Shown piece by piece: positions 58,589 through 64,000 of a stretch of DNA of 64,000 nt (position 1 is its first letter; each line of letters opens with the position of its first letter). The DNA is taken from NCBI RefSeq assembly GCF_029975155.1, contig NZ_JARKPQ010000139.1, forward strand, positions 1 through 64,000. Reading direction: 5' to 3'. The notes beneath the pieces are model-generated. The model did not search any database, was not told where the DNA came from, and worked only from the letters and a program-made list of their open reading frames with translations. This DNA is from Propionicimonas sp. GTDB lineage: Bacteria > Actinomycetota > Actinomycetes > Propionibacteriales > Propionibacteriaceae. Position numbers and translations under genes: made by a program.

Positions 58589-59887
58589 TCAACCGATGAC
58601 GCCGGACCTGACCAGCGCATCCTGCAGCCGACGCATCGCCACCAGCGGCCTGGTCTCGTCGACCTCCACGTCGTCGTAGGTGAGCGTGGCGCCCGCCTCG
58701 AGGTCGCGCTTCAGCACGCAGCCCGCCACCAGACCGATCGGGATGGCGTTCAGCTCCTTGGCGACCTCGGTGTCCACCGTCCAGCCGTGGACGTGATGCC
58801 CGCCCATGCCCTCCAGCACCGTGCCGGCCGTGAGCGGGAACTTCGCCTTCGCGGTCACCTCGGAGCGCCAGGTCTTGGTCTGGAAGTCGGCGGCGCGGTT
58901 CAGCACGGCCTCGCTGATCGACAGGTGCGCCTCGATGGACGCCAGGTGGTGCGGCCGGTAGACCGCGTAGTACGGGCCGGTGCCGAACTTCAGGTAGTCC
59001 AGCTCGTGGGTGACGACCGGATCCTCCGAGCGGACCACCACGAAGATGCCGGGCGCCACGTCGCCCTCGACGGTGTACTCCACCACGGGGGTGTTGCCGA
59101 GGATGCCGCCGTCCGCCGCCGGGATCAGCTTCTTCGCCAGCTCGTCCACCGTGCAGGACGGACCGTGCATGCCGGCCACGTCGACCGGGAAGCCCGTGGC
59201 GTTCGACAGTGCCGCCATCTCCAGCTGTGTCTTGGTGCCGTCGGTGAACTCGCACAGCATGCGCGGGTTCATGTTCTTGCGCGCAGCTTCCTCAGCGACG
59301 TCCTCCGGCACGTCGGTGGGCCGGTTGGGGTTGTTCTTGCCCTTGCCCGCGGCCACGACGGTGAGCCCCAGGTCCTCGGCGTACTCCACCAGCTTCACGC
59401 ACTCGACCGGCTCGTCGCCGCGGCAGATCGTGTAGACCTGATTGCCCGCGTTGGCAATGCTGGACAGCAGCAGGCCGACGGTCACGTCCGCCTCGACCGT
59501 CATCAGCGCGACGTCCTTCTTCCCCACCAGGGACGCGTAGGCGATCTGCGCGGCGATCTCCGGCACACCGGACACCTCCAGCACGATGTCCACCGGCAGC
59601 CGCGGCATCAGCAGGCCGTCGTCGATCACGACAGCGCGGCCGGCCTCGACGAGTGCGGCGGCCCGCGCGACGTCGGTCTCGACGGTCACGTCCTTCCGGC
59701 CGGCCTTGGTGAGCGCCTCGACCCCACGCTCGACGGCGATGTCGGCGACGGCCGCGACCTCCATTCCCCTGGCCCGCTCGATCTGGGCGATCAGACCGCT
59801 GCCCATCTGGCCGGCGCCGACCACGCCGACGCGTACCGGATGGCCGACCTTGCGCTGCCGCTCAAGGAGCCCCTGGGTGTAACTCAT
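58589..59887 (-). CDS. NAD(P)-binding oxidoreductase with SAF domain (homoserine-dehydrogenase-like N-terminus)
   Basis: VRVGVVGAGQMGSGLIAQIERARGMEVAAVADI; C-terminal AIPIGLVAGCVLKRDLEAGATLTYDDVEVDE SAF-like segment. Confidence 0.85.
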   Translation of the reverse strand: MSYTQGLLERQRKVGHPVRVGVVGAGQMGSGLIAQIERARGMEVAAVADIAVERGVEALTKAGRKDVTVETDVARAAALVEAGRAVVIDDGLLMPRLPVDIVLEVSGVPEIAAQIAYASLVGKKDVALMTVEADVTVGLLLSSIANAGNQVYTICRGDEPVECVKLVEYAEDLGLTVVAAGKGKNNPNRPTDVPEDVAEEAARKNMNPRMLCEFTDGTKTQLEMAALSNATGFPVDVAGMHGPSCTVDELAKKLIPAADGGILGNTPVVEYTVEGDVAPGIFVVVRSEDPVVTHELDYLKFGTGPYYAVYRPHHLASIEAHLSISEAVLNRAADFQTKTWRSEVTAKAKFPLTAGTVLEGMGGHHVHGWTVDTEVAKELNAIPIGLVAGCVLKRDLEAGATLTYDDVEVDETRPLVAMRRLQDALVRSGVIG

Positions 59888-59906
59888 CTCGATTCCTCTC
59901 GTACTC

Positions 59907-60350
59907 TCAACGGGGACTGCTCTGCGTCCGGGGGATCCGGATCCGGCCCGCGGACGGTGCTTGTGGGGTCTTCGTCGTGGGCTTGGCGCCCGGGAGCATC
60001 CCGAGTGCGCTGTCGACAGCGCGTTGCAGGTGTTTGTTCTCACCGGTGCGCTCGGCGACGGTGGCGATGGGCCCGGTGAGTTGGGGTGCGGGGCGCAGCC
60101 GGCTGAAGATGGTGGCGCCGGTCATGGCTTTGGCCTCGACGATCTGGTCGGTGGCGGGGTCGACGAGCAGGACGACCAGCGCACCGCTGAGGCGGCCCTT
60201 GTCGCGTCCGCTGACCAGGCGGAGTTGGCGTCCGGCGTTCTCGCGGGCCATCTCGTTGACGACCTTGAGGTAGCCGCGATGCTGCCACAGGGAGAGCACG
60301 ATGCTGGCGACCATGGCGCCGAGCAGGAGGAGCGCGAACTGCCAGCCCAT
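59907..60350 (-). CDS. gutM: GutM-like glucitol operon activator
   Basis: N-terminal TM then LWQHRGYLKVVNEMARENAGRQLRLVSGRDKGRLSGALVVLLVDPATDQIVEAKAMTGATIFSRLRP. Confidence 0.88.
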   Translation of the reverse strand: MGWQFALLLLGAMVASIVLSLWQHRGYLKVVNEMARENAGRQLRLVSGRDKGRLSGALVVLLVDPATDQIVEAKAMTGATIFSRLRPAPQLTGPIATVAERTGENKHLQRAVDSALGMLPGAKPTTKTPQAPSAGRIRIPRTQSSPR

Positions 60351-60352
60351 GG

Positions 60353-60730
60353 TCAGGCCTCCGGGTCGCGATGGACGGCGATCTGGTCGCCGACCGCGGG
60401 GACGGGGACGTCACCGGACGCCTTCACCGCACCCGGCAGCAGGTCGGCGTCGCCGACGTTGAGGTACACCACGATGTGGCCCAGCTGACGGAAGTTGCCG
60501 TTCGCCATCGAACCGACCTCATCGATCCTCATCGAGGTGTTCCCGATCCACAGCCGATCGCCGACCTGGATCGGCTGGAACTCGGATTCAGGGCCACAGT
60601 GCACGAGGCTGACCTCCGCCAGCGCGTCGGGAACCGGCTGGCCGAACAGGATGAACACCCCGGCCTCGAACAGCTCCGCCGCGTCGGATCCGATGTGGAC
60701 CACCGAGGACCGCCAGATGGGCTGGGTCAT
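60353..60730 (-). CDS. srlB: PTS glucitol/sorbitol transporter subunit IIA
   Basis: FILFGQPVPDALAEVSLVHCGPESEFQPIQVGDRLWIGNTSMRIDEVGSMANGNFRQLGHIVVYLN. Confidence 0.92.
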   Translation of the reverse strand: MTQPIWRSSVVHIGSDAAELFEAGVFILFGQPVPDALAEVSLVHCGPESEFQPIQVGDRLWIGNTSMRIDEVGSMANGNFRQLGHIVVYLNVGDADLLPGAVKASGDVPVPAVGDQIAVHRDPEA

Positions 60731-60749
60731 GAAGGCTTTCCTTTCGTAC

Positions 60750-60786
60750 GGTGCCCTGGCGAGCCGAGTCGGCCCGCCAGGGCACC
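60750..60786 (-). terminator. Hairpin between srlE and srlB
   Basis: GGTGCCCTGGCGAGCC-gagtc-GGCCCGCCAGGGCACC. Confidence 0.6.
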
Positions 60787-60795
60787 GGGGTTGGG

Positions 60796-61788
60796 TCAGA
60801 TGAGCAGGAAGGATGCCAGGTAGGCGATGACCACCGAGACCGGCGAGGTGATCTGGCGGGAGAACAGCACCGCGGGCACACCGACCGCGACCGTCTCGGG
60901 TTCCGCCTCGCCCAGGGACAGGCCCACCGGGACGAAGTCACAGCCGACCTGGCCGTCGATCGCGAACAGCGTCGGCAGCGCGTACTGCACCGGCAGGGCA
61001 CCGGCGGCGATCTGGGTGCCCATCAGCACACCGATCACCTGTGCGATCGCCGCGCCTGGTCCGAGGATCGGCGACAGGAACGGCAGACCGACGATGATGC
61101 CCAGCAGGACCAGCCCGAACGGGTTCCCCGCCAGCGGGGTCACCGCCTGCGCGATCCAGTTCGACAGTCCGGTGTAGGTGACGATGCCGATCAGCAGCGA
61201 CACGTACGCCATGAACGGGATGATCGTGTTCAGGGTCAGCTTCAGCGCCTGCCGGCCGGAGGACAGCAGCGTGTTGATGAAGTAGCCGATCGCGTTGCCG
61301 AACTTGATCACGAACCCCATGAAGCCCTTGGCCTCGACCGCAGCAGCCCGCGGCGCCCCGCCGGCGGCCACCGCCGCCACCGCCTCCGCCGTGGTGTCAC
61401 CGAGCGGCACCGCGCCGGCCTCGGCCAGCGTCACCTCCGCCGGGGTGACCGCGGAGACGAAGATGTCGTCGGTGATGAACTGCGCCAGCGGCCCACCCGG
61501 CTCACCGGGATAGATGTCGACGGTCGGGATCCGCTTCTTCGGGTACACACCGATCCGGGCCGTGCCGCCGCAGTTGATCACCGCGCACAGCACCTGGGCA
61601 TCGGGAATGTTGTTCACGAACCCGTCCACGGCCTCCGCGCCGGACAATTCCGCGATCTTCGCCGCGACCGGGTGGATCCCGCCACCGGTCACCGACAGGA
61701 CCACGTTCTTCTCCGCCGTCGGCTGCAGGGTCAGCCCGCTGCCCCAGCCACCACGGCCCTTCACGATCTTCACAGCCTGGTAGCTCAC
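60796..61788 (-). CDS. srlE: PTS glucitol/sorbitol transporter subunit IIB(C)
   Basis: GTG start; SYQAVKIVKGRGGWGSGLTLQPTAEKNVVLSVTGGGIHPVAAKIAELSGAEAVDGFVN; C-terminal TM domain. Confidence 0.93.
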   Translation of the reverse strand: MSYQAVKIVKGRGGWGSGLTLQPTAEKNVVLSVTGGGIHPVAAKIAELSGAEAVDGFVNNIPDAQVLCAVINCGGTARIGVYPKKRIPTVDIYPGEPGGPLAQFITDDIFVSAVTPAEVTLAEAGAVPLGDTTAEAVAAVAAGGAPRAAAVEAKGFMGFVIKFGNAIGYFINTLLSSGRQALKLTLNTIIPFMAYVSLLIGIVTYTGLSNWIAQAVTPLAGNPFGLVLLGIIVGLPFLSPILGPGAAIAQVIGVLMGTQIAAGALPVQYALPTLFAIDGQVGCDFVPVGLSLGEAEPETVAVGVPAVLFSRQITSPVSVVIAYLASFLLI

Positions 61789-62387
61789 AGCACACCTCCC
61801 TCGGACTTCGCGCCCTGGATCTGACCGGCCTCGTACATCTCGTCGAACCGCTTGAAGGTCTCCTGGTGACCGCCGCGGTTGATCAGGATCCGGGTGATCC
61901 ACTGGGTCAGGTAACCCCGGATGATGATCACGATGATGCCGACGATGAAGTACAGCACCGCCAGCCGCGCGTACGACTCCGGCGCGATCTGCCGCACGCC
62001 CTCGGCCACACCGGCCCAGACGAACAGCTCACCCGCGTTCGCGTGCGGGAAGAACGCCGTCACCGGGTGCACGAACGACACCGCAGAGTCGTAGAACGCC
62101 GGCTTGTACTTCTCCGGCAGGAATCGACCGAAGGTGTAGGCCATCGGGTTGGTCAGGATGATCACCGCGATGATCGGCATGATCGAGTAGCGGGTGATCG
62201 CGTACTTGCCCGCCCACTGCACCGCCCGGGTCACCCGCTCCTCACCGATCCAGGTGGTCACCGCATACATCGCGGTCAACAGCACGATCAGCAACGGCAG
62301 GATGCCTGTGATCAGACCCATCAAGCTCTCGGCCGACTTGTTGAACAAGCCGATGAAGTGTTCAGCGAACCACGTGATTGCGTCCAT
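61785..62387 (-). CDS. srlA: PTS glucitol/sorbitol transporter subunit IIC
   Basis: AEHFIGLFNKSAESLMGLITGILPLLIVLLTAMYAVTTWIGEERVTRAVQWAGKYAITRYSIMPIIAVIILTNPMAYTFGRFLPEKYKPAFYDSAVSFVHPVTAFFPHANAGELFVWAGVAEGV. Confidence 0.94.
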   Translation of the reverse strand: MDAITWFAEHFIGLFNKSAESLMGLITGILPLLIVLLTAMYAVTTWIGEERVTRAVQWAGKYAITRYSIMPIIAVIILTNPMAYTFGRFLPEKYKPAFYDSAVSFVHPVTAFFPHANAGELFVWAGVAEGVRQIAPESYARLAVLYFIVGIIVIIIRGYLTQWITRILINRGGHQETFKRFDEMYEAGQIQGAKSEGGVL

Positions 62388-62490
62388 CTACCGGTTCCCT
62401 CCAGGATTCGGCGCCACCACCGGCGCGACCAAGCCCACGGCCAACGCCGCGAGCGAAACTGATGGCATCAGCAACTCCTTTGTTCTGGTT

Positions 62491-62526
62491 TGCACCATTG
62501 TGCACACTCTTTCGGACATATGTGCA
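62491..62526. promoter_or_regulatory. Candidate tandem SorC operators upstream of srlA
   Basis: TGCAC-CATT-GTGCA palindrome (62491-62504) and CATATGTGCAC about 20 bp away. Confidence 0.5.
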
Positions 62527-62677
62527 CTGGACGGAAGCTAAGCACACTCTGGAACGGCATGCAAGAGGGCGGCCAGCAATCAGCGTCGCGTCGCGGCGAC
62601 GTCCGCCTGAACGATTCTGCGCAATCCTGCGGACGCGCGGAAACGGGCGTGACCAAGCCACCCCCGCACCCACCCCC

Positions 62678-62770
62678 GTCATCCCGGCGAACGCCGGGAC
62701 CGCACCGCGCGGGCCCGACCATGCAGCCCCCGCACCCACCCCCCTCATCCCGGCGAACGCCGGGATCCCA
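62678..62770. repeat. Two GTCATCCCGGCGAACGCCGGGA repeats in tandem
   Basis: gtcatcccggcgaacgccgggaccg ... ctcatcccggcgaacgccgggatcc. Confidence 0.85.
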
Positions 62771-62788
62771 CCCGGAAGCGGGCACGAC

Positions 62789-62819
62789 AAAGCCGCCCCC
62801 GCTAGGGCGGAGGCGGCTT
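62789..62819 (-). terminator. Rho-independent-like terminator of carD
   Basis: Minus strand AAGCCGCCTCCGCCCTAGCGGGGGCGGCTTTGTC, 11 bp after the carD stop. Confidence 0.75.
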
Positions 62820-62829
62820 CAGCGTGAAC

Positions 62830-63315
62830 TCAGGAGGCGAGGACCTCATCCAGCAGGACCTCTGCACGGTCCTCTGCGACCTTCTCGGCGAGCGCGAGCT
62901 CGGAGACCAGGATCTGCCGTGCCTTGGCGAGCATGCGCTTCTCGCCCGCGGACAGGCCGCGCTCCTTCTCCCGACGCCACAGGTCGCGGACGACCTCTGC
63001 GACCTTCAGGACGTTGCCGGAGTGCAGCTTCTCCAGGTTCGCCTTGTAGCGGCGGGACCAGTTCGTCGGCTCCTCTGCGTGGGGCGCACGCAGAACGGTG
63101 AAGACCCGTTCCAGCCCGTCCGCGTCCACGACGTCCCGAACGCCGACCAGATCGAGGTTGCACGCCGGTACCCGCACCACCAGGTCGTTCTGACCGACGA
63201 TGCGCAGCACAAGATAGAGCTTGTCCTCGCCTTTGATCGCTCGGGTTTCCAGGGCTTCGATCACTGCCGCGCCATGATTGGGGTAGACCACCGTTTCACC
63301 GACTGTGAACGTCAT
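62830..63315 (-). CDS. carD: CarD-family transcriptional regulator
   Basis: [64 protein letters not shown]...[43 protein letters not shown]. Confidence 0.97.
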   Translation of the reverse strand: MTFTVGETVVYPNHGAAVIEALETRAIKGEDKLYLVLRIVGQNDLVVRVPACNLDLVGVRDVVDADGLERVFTVLRAPHAEEPTNWSRRYKANLEKLHSGNVLKVAEVVRDLWRREKERGLSAGEKRMLAKARQILVSELALAEKVAEDRAEVLLDEVLAS

Positions 63316-63510
63316 ATAACTTCGACCACCTTTCCCGGCTGTCAAGTCTAGCACAGCGCGCCGCCAGGTTCCTCTGTCTCTCCTAGCCAGAGCCAGTTTA
63401 CAGGGGTTGACAGGACGTGGATTCTGTGCCTGAGGACCCGGTGTTCGGCAGGACTCCTTGCCAGAAGCACGTCCTGACAATTGAGCGCGAACGGCGGTTG
63501 CCCCGGACAC

Positions 63511-63560
63511 GGGGACAGGTCCCATTCCCGTTCAGGCGAACGGGAATGGGACCTGTCCCC
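63511..63560. repeat. Perfect palindrome of GGGGACAGGTCCC family
   Basis: GGGGACAGGTCCCATTCCCGTTC-aggc-GAACGGGAATGGGACCTGTCCCC. Confidence 0.9.
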
Positions 63561-63573
63561 GGTTGGTGAGCGA

Positions 63574-64000
63574 TCAGGCGACCGCCAGGACCTCCTTCTT
63601 CGGCCAGATCGTCTTGGCGGCGACCACCGCGGCAGCGGCGACGGCGACGCCCGCGGCCAGGCTGATCAGGAAGCCGAAGATGGCTGCCGGCAGCGGCTGG
63701 AACGCGAACAGGACGAAGATGCCGCCGTGCGGTGCCCGCAGGCCGACGCCGAGGGCCATGCTCAACGCGCCGGTCACCGCGCCACCCAGCATCATGGACG
63801 GGATCACCCGCAGCGGATCGGCAGCAGCGAACGGGATCGCACCCTCGGAGATGAAGGACGCGCCCAGCAGCCAGGCGGCCGTCCCGTTCTCGCGCTCCAC
63901 CTCGGTGAACAGCTTCTTCCGGACGACGGTGGCCAGGGCCATCGCCAGCGGCGGCACCATGCCGGCGGCCATCACGGCGGCCATCACGTTGAAGTTCGCG
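63574..64000 (-). CDS. fruA: PTS fructose transporter subunit IIC (5' part beyond window)
   Basis: [52 protein letters not shown]. Confidence 0.9.
   Translation of the reverse strand, partial: ANFNVMAAVMAAGMVPPLAMALATVVRKKLFTEVERENGTAAWLLGASFISEGAIPFAAADPLRVIPSMMLGGAVTGALSMALGVGLRAPHGGIFVLFAFQPLPAAIFGFLISLAAGVAVAAAAVVAAKTIWPKKEVLAVA

Noticed and set aside
22573-62387. Prophage, integrative element or toxin-antitoxin/defence island
   Set aside because: No integrase, transposase, phage structural, restriction or toxin-like ORFs were recognised on either strand; islands are metabolic only.

Overview
This 64 kb window comes from a high-GC actinobacterial chromosome, possibly Propionibacteriaceae (a guess from gene content and codon bias). 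It has a housekeeping flank: partial groEL with two CIRCE operators, a two-component system, manA, tRNA-Thr(TGT), an ABC ATPase, cysS, rlmB, glyA, ispF/ispD and carD. Between these lie two sugar/polyol catabolic islands. Island A (22.6-45.3 kb) contains: a DeoR regulator with E2, E3 and a fused E1 of a 2-oxo-acid/acetoin-type dehydrogenase complex; a SorE-like Zn-dehydrogenase; a class II aldolase fused to a SrlD-like SDR; a PHP-domain protein; an FGGY kinase; and a full L-rhamnose module (rhaB, rhaM, rhaI, RhaS/P/Q/T-type ABC transporter, LacI regulator). Island B (53.0-62.4 kb) contains: a glucitol-type PTS (srlA/E/B) with gutM, a SAF-domain oxidoreductase in the position where srlD might be expected, two SorC-type regulators, and a second TPP-dependent E1alpha/E1beta/E2 set. 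The strongest novelty candidates are: (i) the repeated pairing of a polyol/sugar module with its own TPP dehydrogenase complex; (ii) small dispersed repeats that are read in frame inside at least six enzymes (cysS, lpdA, two E2s, aldolase-SDR, PHP protein); and (iii) candidate LacI and SorC operators that would tie unlinked units into regulons. All functional assignments are by eye from the translated ORFs; no database search was run.
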